From: Candidatus Altimarinota bacterium
Lineage (GTDB): Bacteria > Cyanobacteriota > Cyanobacteriia > Cyanobacteriales > Microcystaceae
Length of the DNA stretch: 41,010 nucleotides
NCBI GenBank assembly: GCA_012031035.1
Contig: JAAUUT010000040.1
Span: 1-41,010 of the forward strand
Direction: 5' to 3'
In this document: positions 8,236-16,467 of the stretch, piece after piece
How positions within the stretch are numbered: the stretch's first letter is position 1
How the letters are laid out: every line of letters starts with the position of its first letter
Program-made: the position numbers and the translations under genes
The notes under the pieces: model-generated
Database searches by the model: none
What the model was told of the DNA's origin: nothing
The model's input: only the letters and a program-made list of their open reading frames with translations

Positions 8236-8267
8236 AAATTCCCTCATGCGATCGCATGAGAGAATTT
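8236..8267. repeat. 32-bp inverted repeat centred on HIP1
   Basis: The core CTCATGCGATCGCATGAG (8243-8260) is an 18-bp perfect palindrome, flanked by AAATTC (8236-8241) and GAATTT (8262-8267), with a single mismatched pair between them. It could fold as a strong hairpin downstream of glmU (terminator) or serve as a dyad operator upstream of the Pap-type operon. Confidence 0.6.
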
Positions 8268-8420
8268 TAACTACAAATAGCTCAATGGATTGCTGTGACT
8301 TCTCTCGAAAACCTTTTATTAATAGGAAATACCGGAGAATGACAGAAGAGGGATAAAACAAAAATCGCGCATCAAGAGAAAAAACTCCTGCTACGCGATC
8401 GCAACCTCGTTTTCAGCGTG

Positions 8421-8436
8421 AGATCTCGAAAGATCT
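8421..8436 (-). terminator. Short hairpin directly after glmU
   Basis: AGATCT, loop CGAA (+ strand), AGATCT, immediately following the glmU stop at 8437. No clear U run follows, so it is a weak terminator candidate. Confidence 0.3.
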
Positions 8437-9789
8437 TTAATCCTCCTTTATGTGCCATCCTTCGATGTTTTTCTGCCGTTCTCTGGCTATCGCTAAAGCT
8501 TCGTTAGGAACATCCTTGCTAATGACCGAACCTGCTGCGATAGTAGCATCTTCTCCGATAGTGACGGGAGCGACAAAAACGCTGTTGGCTCCAGTTTTAG
8601 TGCGACTGCCAATCTGGGTGTGATGTTTATTTTTGCCGTCGTAGTTGGCGGTAATCGTTCCCGCACCGACATTAACGCGATCGCCGAGGGTTGCATCTCC
8701 AATATAAGATAGGTGCGCGACATTCGTTTTGTTGCCAACGATCGCTTTCTTCATTTCGACAAAATTCCCGATGCGACAAGCGTCTCCTACAGTTACCTCG
8801 CCTCGCAGATGGCTATAGGGTCCGATGCGGCAGCCATCTCCAACTTTGCTATTGACAATGACAGAATACATCGCCGTTACGTTTTCGCCAATCCGACTAT
8901 TTTCGATAAAGCTTCCCGGTCCGATGCGACTTCCAGACGCGATCTCCGTATTTCCACGTAAGTGCGATTGCGGTTCGATGACCACATCTGAATGCAGAGT
9001 TACCGTATCGTCAATGGTAATACTATCGGGGTCGATGAGCGTTACGCCTTCTGACATCCAGTAGTCTTTGATGCGCATTTGTAGAATTTCGTGCGCCTCT
9101 GCTAGCTGCTTGCGATCGTTGATTCCAGTAATTTCGAGATAATCATCTACATCTTTTGCCATTACGGGTTGTAGATAGTCGATCGCTTCGGTCAGATAAT
9201 ATTCTTGTTGCTGGTTATTAGAACTGAGTTTTGGCAGAACTTCGACTAATTTTTGCCAATTAAAGCAATAGATTCCCCCATTAACGCGATGATTTTGTTT
9301 TTGGGCAGCGCTACAGTCTCGATCTTCAACTATTTGCGTCACGAGATTATAGCCATCGCAAAAAACGCGCCCGTAACCTTGGGGATTGGGTAAATGAGCG
9401 GTTAAGATGGTTGCTGCATTTTGGTGGGTTTTGTGAAATTGTAGGAGTTTTTGGAGCGTTTCGGCTCTTAGCAAAGGAACATCGCCATTTAAAACGAGCA
9501 AATCTCCCGTAAATCCTTCTAAATAAGGGAGAAGTTGTTGAACGGCATGACCCGTGCCTAATTGTTCGGTTTGTTCGACAAATTCTAATTCTTTTTTGTG
9601 TTGTAGTGTCTGTTTGACCAGTTCTGCTTGGTAGCCGACAATTGCTATACGCCGTTTTGGGTCGAGCAGTCGGCAACTATCAAGGGTTCTCTCAAGTAGC
9701 GATCGCCCTCCTAAAGAGTGTAAAACCTTGGGCAGTCTGGACTTCATTCGGGTTCCGCGTCCCGCCGCTAAAATTGCTACCGCTACCAT
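8437..9789 (-). CDS. glmU: Bifunctional GlmU: GlcNAc-1-P uridyltransferase / GlcN-1-P acetyltransferase
   Basis: 450 residues, standard for GlmU. The N-terminal pyrophosphorylase domain (1-225) begins with the nucleotide-binding motif [15 protein letters not shown] (7-21) and contains LNGDVPLL and the NGGIY region. The C-terminal half is a left-handed beta helix of hexapeptide repeats ([33 protein letters not shown]) with the acetyltransferase signature [17 protein letters not shown]. It makes UDP-GlcNAc in the cytosol for peptidoglycan and lipopolysaccharide. Monocistronic by appearance, with gaps of 134 bp upstream and 503 bp downstream. Frame intact. Confidence 0.97.
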   Translation of the reverse strand: MVAVAILAAGRGTRMKSRLPKVLHSLGGRSLLERTLDSCRLLDPKRRIAIVGYQAELVKQTLQHKKELEFVEQTEQLGTGHAVQQLLPYLEGFTGDLLVLNGDVPLLRAETLQKLLQFHKTHQNAATILTAHLPNPQGYGRVFCDGYNLVTQIVEDRDCSAAQKQNHRVNGGIYCFNWQKLVEVLPKLSSNNQQQEYYLTEAIDYLQPVMAKDVDDYLEITGINDRKQLAEAHEILQMRIKDYWMSEGVTLIDPDSITIDDTVTLHSDVVIEPQSHLRGNTEIASGSRIGPGSFIENSRIGENVTAMYSVIVNSKVGDGCRIGPYSHLRGEVTVGDACRIGNFVEMKKAIVGNKTNVAHLSYIGDATLGDRVNVGAGTITANYDGKNKHHTQIGSRTKTGANSVFVAPVTIGEDATIAAGSVISKDVPNEALAIARERQKNIEGWHIKED

Positions 9790-9846
9790 TTCTCTAAAAT
9801 CGATTAACTTCCTCGACTGGAGTATATCGCGTCTCGATCCCGTTAC

Positions 9847-9864
9847 TCAAGGAAAATTCCTTGA
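9847..9864 (-). terminator. Hairpin downstream of the HD-GYP regulator
   Basis: TCAAGG and CCTTGA arms around AAAATT form an 18-nt dyad in the 134-bp gap between the HD-GYP gene (3' end 9924) and the glmU start (9789). It may terminate the regulator transcript or be an operator for glmU. Confidence 0.35.
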
Positions 9865-9923
9865 AGATAAACTTTTCTGGGTGTAGCATATAGGACTTAA
9901 TTCGAGCGAGTTTTGTGCCGTAC

Positions 9924-10901
9924 TTACGCTCGCATTTCAGTTACCTGAATAAAGGCGGTAAACTGCTCGACTAGTTCGGGATTGCGCCATCCTTTCTCCA
10001 TTTCTTCGGCGATGGTTTTGACGGCTTGGGCGGGCGTTAACGCTAGCTTGTAGGGGCGTTCGCTCGTAAGTGCAACGTATATATCGAGAATTTGAAAAAT
10101 TTGAGCCATCCAAGGGATTTCGTCACCCGATAAACCATCGGGATAGCCGCTACCATTCCAGCGTTCGTGGTGATGGCGGATAATTGGCAATACGCCCCGT
10201 CGATTTTGCATGGGTTGGCAAATTTTTTCTCCGATTAAGACGTGTTTTTTGATGAGTTCTCGTTCTTCTTCGGTAAGTTCGCCTTTTTTGAGCAATACGG
10301 CATCGGGAATACACACCGTACCGACATCGTGCAGGCGTGCGGCAAAAATGAGATCGCTAATTTCGGTACTCGTCAATTCTAAATATTCGCCAAATGCTTG
10401 GGCTAATCCTTCTAGTCTGGCAAAGGATTTCCCCCCTTCAGAGCGATCTTCGATCGCGCTTGCTATAGAATACAAAAGTCGTTCGGTTTGATCTAAGCCT
10501 TCGTTAAGTCGCTTTTGTTGGATTAACAATTTAACTTTGGTCAATAATTCGACGCGATCGAGCGGTTTGGGGAGAAAATCGTCGCCGCCAACTTCACGAC
10601 CTCTAATTTTCCAATTTCTATCGTCGGAAGCGGTGATAAATATAATTGGAATCGAACGAGTGCGTTCGTCGTTTTTTAGTCTTTGGCAGACTTCAAAACC
10701 ATCGTTATGAGGCATGACGATATCTAATAAGATAAGGTCGGGTTGCTGTTCGATAACAACTTTGACGACATCTCTGCTATCATCTGCTTCTAGGACTTCG
10801 TAGCCATCGAGCGACAGTAAATCCACGGCTGCCATCCGGCTAAAGCGATGATCGTCTACGACTAAAATTTTGGCTTGCTCAGAACTGACTAGAGTATTCA
10901 C
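9924..10901 (-). CDS. Response regulator with HD-GYP phosphodiesterase domain
   Basis: 325 residues. The receiver domain (10-128) has VVDD at its start, phospho-acceptor Asp60 in LILLDIVMP, and Lys112 in PKP. The output domain (about 140-320) is HD-GYP: His191-Asp192 (LHDVG), HHH 243-245 followed by GSGYPDG. The family hydrolyses cyclic di-GMP and depends on metal bound by these residues, all of which appear present (the usual DG before the GYP motif is NG here). Soluble; no membrane segment. Its sensor kinase is not adjacent, so it is an orphan regulator here. No partner gene in the same transcription unit; gaps of over 130 bp on both sides. Confidence 0.92.
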   Translation of the reverse strand: MNTLVSSEQAKILVVDDHRFSRMAAVDLLSLDGYEVLEADDSRDVVKVVIEQQPDLILLDIVMPHNDGFEVCQRLKNDERTRSIPIIFITASDDRNWKIRGREVGGDDFLPKPLDRVELLTKVKLLIQQKRLNEGLDQTERLLYSIASAIEDRSEGGKSFARLEGLAQAFGEYLELTSTEISDLIFAARLHDVGTVCIPDAVLLKKGELTEEERELIKKHVLIGEKICQPMQNRRGVLPIIRHHHERWNGSGYPDGLSGDEIPWMAQIFQILDIYVALTSERPYKLALTPAQAVKTIAEEMEKGWRNPELVEQFTAFIQVTEMRA

Positions 10902-11065
10902 AGTGATAAGGAGATATTTGAAACTCTAAAATCTATACTAACTTTTAGTATGAGCTATCTTCGGTATGTAGCGCATCAGTTTTTATACGGAAATTTATCG
11001 AAAAGAGTTTACATAAGTTTAAATTTTCTCCGTAAAAACCGTTGAGCGCAAAATTATGTATCTAG

Positions 11066-11935
11066 CTAAGAAGGATTTGACCAGCGTTTTTTCCAGTGGC
11101 TCGTCGGTTCGAGGGCGCTGGATAATTGCTCGATTTTTCGTCTTTGTTTGATTAGTTCGGCACTATCTTGCAAACTAGGATCGCGATAGGGAATTGCCGC
11201 ACGAGTCTGTAAATGTTCGGATTCTTGTTGAGAAAGGGGCGGTAAATTCCGAATGCTAAAGCTAGAAATCGTTCCTGGCGATCGCCTGCCAACACTATTG
11301 GATGCCCCTACTTGCAATCCCGCAAGTTGCAGTGCCGTTCTCACGGAAGCAGCACAAGAATAAGTGGCTAATCTACCATCGGTTTTTAAACATCGCGCTA
11401 CGATAGATAAAAATTCTACTGTCCACAATTGTGGACATTTGGGCGGAGAAAAGGGATCTAAAAAGATGGCATCGGCTTGAAATCCAGATCTTTGTACCTG
11501 TCCGATCGTCTCTCTGGCATCTCCTAGTAATAGTCGAGCCGTTAATTGAGGGGTTTGAATTTGATGGTGTTGAGCCAGTTTTCGCAATAATTCGACGATG
11601 GGTAACGACCATCGATCGAGTAAATTATGTGCGATCGCCTGTTCGGGAATGGTTTTGTCGCGCTCTAGGGCTATTAACTCTACATGACAATCGGGGTTTA
11701 TCGTCCAGATTGTTTTTAAAGCGGCGGCGGTATTATACCCTAAGCCATAACAAATGTCAATGATTTTGAGGGGGCGATCGGTTTTCGCGGCTAATTGGCA
11801 GGGTTCTACAAACTTTTTTTGCGCTTCTTGCGCAGCACCAGAAGCGGTATGAAATGTTTCGCTAAACTCATTGGAGAAGAACGTAAAAGATCCATCATCG
11901 GTAGGATGCAGGAGAAAATTTTTAACGCAGTTCAT
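11066..11935 (-). CDS. mnmD: MnmC-type tRNA methyltransferase domain protein (MnmD-like)
   Basis: 289 residues, class I SAM methyltransferase of the MnmC/DUF752 family without the FAD oxidase half of MnmC. Seen are FSETFHT near the N-terminus, the SAM motif IIDICYGLGYNT (about 57-68), an acidic LIALERD, and the family motif FLDPFSPPKCPQLWT. In enzymes of this type the last step of 5-methylaminomethyl-2-thiouridine formation at the tRNA wobble position is methylation. It follows mobA after 6 nt, so the two are probably cotranscribed. Frame intact. Confidence 0.85.
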   Translation of the reverse strand: MNCVKNFLLHPTDDGSFTFFSNEFSETFHTASGAAQEAQKKFVEPCQLAAKTDRPLKIIDICYGLGYNTAAALKTIWTINPDCHVELIALERDKTIPEQAIAHNLLDRWSLPIVELLRKLAQHHQIQTPQLTARLLLGDARETIGQVQRSGFQADAIFLDPFSPPKCPQLWTVEFLSIVARCLKTDGRLATYSCAASVRTALQLAGLQVGASNSVGRRSPGTISSFSIRNLPPLSQQESEHLQTRAAIPYRDPSLQDSAELIKQRRKIEQLSSALEPTSHWKKRWSNPS

Positions 11936-11941
11936 GCTTGA

Positions 11942-12529
11942 TTAGATTTGCCTTAGATCGTCAGGCGTATTGCAGTTCAATAAAATTTTACTATCGCTGA
12001 CGAGTAGTTCTTGCACAAAATGTGACGCTAACCATTGCTGAAACGACCTACCACCTCGATTAATAAAGTTGTTGAGGAGGGACAAACAACGACGGCGATA
12101 AAAACCGCACAGAGGTTCCCATCCTTTGGGACTATGGGGTAGTAATGCGATCGCATCCTGTGAGGTAGTTTCTAAACAACTCGACCATTGTTTGATTTCA
12201 GATGAAGTTAAACGAGGCAAATCGCAAGCAAGTAACAGTATCCATTCAGATTCTACATGAGTCAAGGCTTGAGCAAAGCCAACTAGCGGCCCGTGAGAGG
12301 TATTTTCTCCCTCTAAAACAACTTCCTGTACGATTTGACAATTTTGAGGAATTATTGCTCGATACTTTTGGGGTGAGGGGGTAATCACATAAACTTGACT
12401 GGTGCATTCACTAGCGATAATACAGATTTTTTGTAGGAGAGGTACTCCATCTATTTCGATGAATGCTTTGTCTTTTCCCATGCGGGAACTTTGTCCCCCA
12501 GCTAAAATAATGGCGGCGAACTGAGTCAT
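11942..12529 (-). CDS. mobA: Molybdenum cofactor guanylyltransferase MobA
   Basis: 195 residues. The N-terminal LAGGQSSRMGKDK motif (10-22) is the nucleotide-binding signature of MobA, followed by HGPLVGFAQAL and LLLACDLP (metal-binding Asp). It would attach GMP to molybdopterin for enzymes such as nitrate reductase. The last residues CNTPDDL are typical of the family. First gene of a pair with mnmD; its ATG is only 6 bp from the divergent small membrane gene at 12536. Confidence 0.92.
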   Translation of the reverse strand: MTQFAAIILAGGQSSRMGKDKAFIEIDGVPLLQKICIIASECTSQVYVITPSPQKYRAIIPQNCQIVQEVVLEGENTSHGPLVGFAQALTHVESEWILLLACDLPRLTSSEIKQWSSCLETTSQDAIALLPHSPKGWEPLCGFYRRRCLSLLNNFINRGGRSFQQWLASHFVQELLVSDSKILLNCNTPDDLRQI

Positions 12530-12535
12530 TTAACC

Positions 12536-12910
12536 ATGAAAGAAGATAACGATCTGTTTAAAGAGCAAAATCTCAACAAATTGCAATTATCAATTTATTT
12601 GCTTCCTATTGTAGGCTGGGTGCCTAGTCTATGGACATTGTATTTAAAACCAGGGAACCGCGAACAACAATCTATCAGTCGTTTATCAGTCACCTTGAAC
12701 TTATTTTGGCTGTTGAGCTACATCATATTTTGGTTGAGCGCGACACAAAGTTCAGAATTCTTAACCTTACGTTTGCTCTACATTAATGGTTTGCTTACTT
12801 CTGGTTACATTCTGACTTGTCTTTGGCTAACCATTCGTTTGTGGCAAGGAAAACCGGTACGTTTGCCAGGAATTAGTCGTATTGCTAGCGATCTAAATCG
12901 TAAAAAATAA
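12536..12910 (+). CDS. Small conserved-looking membrane protein, function unknown
   Basis: 124 residues with three hydrophobic helices at about 18-36 (SIYLLPIVGWVPSLWTLYL), 48-68 and 77-103, a charged N-terminus and a basic C-terminal tail (RIASDLNRKK). No catalytic motif. The helix with PIVGWVPS and the tail resemble small cyanobacterial integral membrane proteins of unknown role; I cannot name a family. It is divergent from mobA with 6 bp between start codons and convergent with kaiC. Confidence 0.7.
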   Translation: MKEDNDLFKEQNLNKLQLSIYLLPIVGWVPSLWTLYLKPGNREQQSISRLSVTLNLFWLLSYIIFWLSATQSSEFLTLRLLYINGLLTSGYILTCLWLTIRLWQGKPVRLPGISRIASDLNRKK

Positions 12911-13076
12911 GAGTAAAAATTGCGGCAAAGTCGATTGCTGCTGTCCCGAAAGGTGAAATTTGTAGGTAAGCTAAGACGCATTTAAACTGTCTATTCTTAA
13001 AATAAACATAAATCTATCTCAATCTCGTTACTGTTACCTAAACTAAATAAGTAATTTAAAAGAGTGACAGCTTAAG

Positions 13077-14639
13077 CTACTCATCTTTCGACTTATCTTT
13101 TACCCCTCTTACAATTCGAGATAATTCGCTCTTTTCATCGACACTAATGCGAGTCGGCGAACCACTAATAATTCGTTCGTAATTGCGGAACGAATCTTTA
13201 ATATCTGGCCCTTCTTGAGAGATAGTATATTCACGAATACCTTTATCATGCCAAGAACCCCGCATTTTAAAGACGTTAATTGCTCTCGACATTTCCCCAC
13301 GAATTTCTACATATTGAAGCATGAGAATTGTATCGGTAATTGTAGAAATATGCGATTCTGTAATCGAATGCGCTCCCATAAATTGATCGGTGGTATTAGT
13401 AAAGAATCCCGTAATTTCTTCTTGCTTGGCATATCCGGTCACGCCAATTACAAATTGCCGAAACGCATTATTGGTTACGCCTCTTGCTAAAGCAGATAAA
13501 GAATCAATAGCAATACGAGAAGGTTTAAACTCAGAAATTTCTGATTTGATTATTTGTAAATGGTCTTCTAATCCTGCTGATTCGGGATAAGTACAAAGGA
13601 GTTTTAATAACCCTTTTTGTTCCATTTCTTCAAAATCTATTCCCCAAGAATAAGCATTGCGAGATAGTTGCGCTCGCGACTCTTCATAAGCAAATAAAAT
13701 CGCTCTTTCTCCTTGGCGACAACCTTCTTCTAAAAACTTGCTAACTAACAACGTTTTTCCAGTTCCCGTCGCGCCAGTTGCCAGAATAATAGAATCTTTG
13801 AAAAAGCCACCGCCACACATTTCATCGAGAGTTTTAATTCCAGAAGAACTTCGCGCATTCGACGAACGTTGAGTGAGTCGCATCGCTCCCAAGGGAAAAA
13901 TATTAATTCCGTCGTTAGTAATCGTAAAAGGATATTCTCCTTTCATATGAGTCGTTCCTCTGAGTTTAAGAATTTCAACGGTTCGACGACGACGTTCTCC
14001 TTCTAAAACATTACGAACAATTACTACATTATCAGAGACAAATTCTTCTACTCCAAAACGCGCAACCGGTCCATATTCTTCAATTCTTTCTGTTGTCATT
14101 AAAGACGTAACTTTGAGTTGCTTGAGTCGAGCAACAAGGCGAAAAATTTCTTTTCTAACGACGGAAGCGGCATCGTATTGTTGAAAGATTGCAGTAATAG
14201 AATCAATCGATACAAGTTTAGCTTTATATTTACGAATGGCATATTGAATGCGTTCGATTAACGCAGAAAGATCGAAACTTCCTACTACTTCTTGTCCTTC
14301 AGGATCGGGAGAAGCATCAAGAATAAATAATTTACCTTCGTCGATTAATCCTTGTAAGTCCCAACCAAAACTATAAGCATTTTGGATAATATCATAAGGG
14401 GATTCTTCAAAAGTAACAAATAATCCTGGAAAATCAAAATATTTAATGCCGTTATATAAGAATTGAACGGCCAGTAAAGTTTTACCCGTTCCAGACGTAC
14501 CGCTTACTAAAGTTGTTCTCCCTGTCGGTAAACCTCCATGACTAATTTCATCAAATCCTTCTATCATCGTCCGAATTTTTCGGACTCCTTTTAGGGATAC
14601 TTCAGTATTGGATTGTTCGTTTGGAGTCAATTGATTCAT
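13077..14639 (-). CDS. kaiC: Circadian clock protein KaiC
   Basis: 520 residues, full length. Two RecA-like domains: CI with Walker A GTSGTGKT (47-54) and catalytic Glu78-Glu79; CII with GATGTGKT (289-296) and Glu319-Glu320. The phosphorylation pair is Ser432-Thr433 in the ITESHISTIT segment, equivalent to Ser431/Thr432 of Synechococcus elongatus, with the neighbouring Thr427 also kept. The CI R-finger and A-loop regions look normal and the C-terminal tail that binds KaiA (SRIVRGVKDKSKDE) is present. It is the ATPase/kinase/phosphatase core of the clock, forming cytosolic hexamers. Third gene of kaiA-kaiB-kaiC, 85 bp after kaiB. Confidence 0.98.
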   Translation of the reverse strand: MNQLTPNEQSNTEVSLKGVRKIRTMIEGFDEISHGGLPTGRTTLVSGTSGTGKTLLAVQFLYNGIKYFDFPGLFVTFEESPYDIIQNAYSFGWDLQGLIDEGKLFILDASPDPEGQEVVGSFDLSALIERIQYAIRKYKAKLVSIDSITAIFQQYDAASVVRKEIFRLVARLKQLKVTSLMTTERIEEYGPVARFGVEEFVSDNVVIVRNVLEGERRRRTVEILKLRGTTHMKGEYPFTITNDGINIFPLGAMRLTQRSSNARSSSGIKTLDEMCGGGFFKDSIILATGATGTGKTLLVSKFLEEGCRQGERAILFAYEESRAQLSRNAYSWGIDFEEMEQKGLLKLLCTYPESAGLEDHLQIIKSEISEFKPSRIAIDSLSALARGVTNNAFRQFVIGVTGYAKQEEITGFFTNTTDQFMGAHSITESHISTITDTILMLQYVEIRGEMSRAINVFKMRGSWHDKGIREYTISQEGPDIKDSFRNYERIISGSPTRISVDEKSELSRIVRGVKDKSKDE

Positions 14640-14724
14640 ATTATCTAGAGCAAAAAAATATTGAGTTAACTATTGTTTTATGATTGTTTTGAAAAATAAT
14701 TAAAATCGTTTAAGATTGATGGGG

Positions 14725-15045
14725 TTATTCTAATTCTTTTTCTTCCCTTTCTCTAATTTCTTCATATAATAAATCTAGACCAATTAACACTTTTTCTCTG
14801 TCAGAAAGATCGCCAATTATTTTGCGGACGGGGGGCGGTAAAACTTTTGATAAAGTAGGAGTTGCTAAGATTTTATCTTCTTCTGCAAGTTGCGGATTTT
14901 TTAGAACGTCAATAACTTTAAGTGCATAAACTCCCTGAAATTCTTGTTCGAGAATATTTTTAAGCATTTTCAAGGCTCGGATTGAGTTAGGTGTATTCCC
15001 AGCCACATAAAGTTTTAAAACATAAGTTTTTCTCAAACTACTCAT
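14725..15045 (-). CDS. kaiB: Circadian clock protein KaiB
   Basis: 106 residues, the usual length. Conserved features are [14 protein letters not shown] at the N-terminus, [23 protein letters not shown] in the middle, [13 protein letters not shown], and an acidic C-terminal tail. KaiB is a thioredoxin-like protein that switches fold to bind KaiC CI and sequester KaiA. It sits 66 bp after kaiA and 85 bp before kaiC, so the three share an operon. Frame intact. Confidence 0.97.
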   Translation of the reverse strand: MSSLRKTYVLKLYVAGNTPNSIRALKMLKNILEQEFQGVYALKVIDVLKNPQLAEEDKILATPTLSKVLPPPVRKIIGDLSDREKVLIGLDLLYEEIREREEKELE

Positions 15046-15111
15046 AGGTATTTTTGGTTCTTTACTAAAAAAAGTAGACTGTATAAGTTCAGAAGAAATA
15101 CCAAAATGAAT

Positions 15112-16046
15112 TTAATCCATTCGATATAATAACTCAAAAGGAATATCCTCTCTAGGAATCGAGCGGCGATACATTTCTCCTAAATGGGCGAGAATATCGA
15201 TTAAGGCCAAGCGATAATCTTGTAATATGTCTTCGCTTCTTCCTTCTAACTTAAGCTGCTGAGAAAATTCATCCATCAATTCCATGTGTATTTCTAAAAT
15301 TTGAGACGCAGACATATCGGAAAAAAAAGCGTTGTTGACAAACCCATCAATAGTAGAATTAACTAGTTCGTCTTCTTGTGAAAAGTAATTCAAAAGAATT
15401 TCTCGATAATCTGCATATAATTGCTCCAATAGTTTTTGTTTGTCAGTTTGAGATAAATTTCGATAAAAATATTGTGAATTTCTTTTATAATATACTCCGA
15501 GATAGCCAAGTCTTTCTTTAAGCTTTTGAGCCAAGCGAGTTTGTTGTAGTAACAAAAAACTTTGTCGATCGCCTATCTCACTAGTTTTAATTGTATTCAT
15601 TAGTTTTTCTGATAGCGAACAACTCGGCCCCAAATGAAGAAAATGACCGATCGCCAGGTCAATTGTTGAAGAAATTTTGACAATTTCAGTCGCTAAAAGT
15701 CGAACTTCTGCGCTGTGATAAAAATAAGTAGGAATCCCAACTTCTACCCCAAGATTTTCTGAGAATTCTACTGAAGGTTCGTCATCTGAACCATTCTGTG
15801 CTTCGATGAGAATAGCAGGAACAAGCGTTCCCTGTTCGTAGAGTTGGTTGAGAATAGGAAGTAAAGTCGGATGGTTAAGAACGAGCAAACAATCTATTGT
15901 TTCTTGATTTTTTTTTACAAAATCGAACAATTCGCCAGCCGAAGAAACTAAAGTTAATGTATAGCGATCGCACTCAAGAAACTTGTTATAGACTGAGCTA
16001 GTAAATCGTCGGGAATGAATAGGCAAATAGATAATCGCAAATTCAA
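15112..16046 (-). CDS. kaiA: Circadian clock protein KaiA (frameshifted near the N-terminus)
   Basis: The C-terminal part is typical: LAQRLKERLGYLGVYYKRN, FFSDM, EIHMELMDEFSQQLKLEGRSEDILQDYRLALIDILAHLGEMYRRSIPRED. The long frame starts with a TTG at 16026 and has an N-terminus unlike KaiA. The other frame from about 16046 (TTG) reads LRLSICLFIPDDLLAQSITS, then FLS, which matches the start of the KaiA pseudo-receiver domain. The two frames join at about 15971-15976, just before CDRYTLTLV, if one base is missing; this gives about 311 residues. No ATG precedes it, so the exact start is uncertain. KaiA stimulates KaiC autophosphorylation. First gene of the kai operon. Confidence 0.9.
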
Positions 16047-16467
16047 TGGAATAATAGAAAAGAACTAGTGAACGAGCAGGGAAAACAAAAAATAAGAGAT
16101 TTTGCGAGCTAGGTTAACTCTTTCATAAATTAACATTTATTTAAGGGTTATGGGAATTGCCAATCGCTTAATGTAACTCAATCTTTTAATTAATGATAAT
16201 TAAATGTAAGCAAGTTGACTTAATTTTTTGGCAATCTAGCGTCATAATGGAAGTCGAGGAATAAGAAGAAAGGCGAATTAGGTAAATAGTCTTTAACTGT
16301 CATTCAATAATTCCTTTTGCTCGGTCGAGCAAATAACTGTGATGTCCTTAAGTCGTCTTAGTCATTCGTACTGAGCGAACGCTACGCGAGTGCCTTAGCA
16401 CTACCATGCAGGGCAATCGCAGCGACTTTCTAGATCCTGGATACGAGTCCCATCAGACAGGTCGCTA
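16047..16467. promoter_or_regulatory. Divergent intergenic region between kaiA and the histidine kinase
   Basis: About 420 bp without a gene. It must hold the kai operon promoter (- strand) and that of the kinase (+ strand). Its centre contains the perfect dyad TTTGCTCG-GT-CGAGCAAA at 16316-16333. The part nearest the kinase (about 16370-16400) carries a GCGAACGCTACGCGAGTGCC stretch resembling dispersed cyanobacterial intergenic repeats. No -10/-35 pair can be assigned with confidence. Confidence 0.5.
16316..16333. promoter_or_regulatory. Perfect 8-bp dyad in the kaiA/kinase intergenic region
   Basis: TTTGCTCG and CGAGCAAA separated by GT. The very short spacer favours a protein-binding dyad over an RNA hairpin, but a 7-bp stem with a 4-nt loop could also form. 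Confidence 0.4.

Larger units (their letters stand above)
7934..8436. promoter_or_regulatory. Upstream region of the Pap-type operon (503 bp)
   Basis: Non-coding gap between the 3' end of glmU and the start of the V4R gene, both on the - strand. It must hold the operon promoter and any long 5' leader, and it contains the large inverted repeat at 8236-8267 and a small hairpin at 8421-8436. The stretch nearest the gene is AT-rich. I cannot assign -35/-10 boxes with confidence. Confidence 0.5.
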
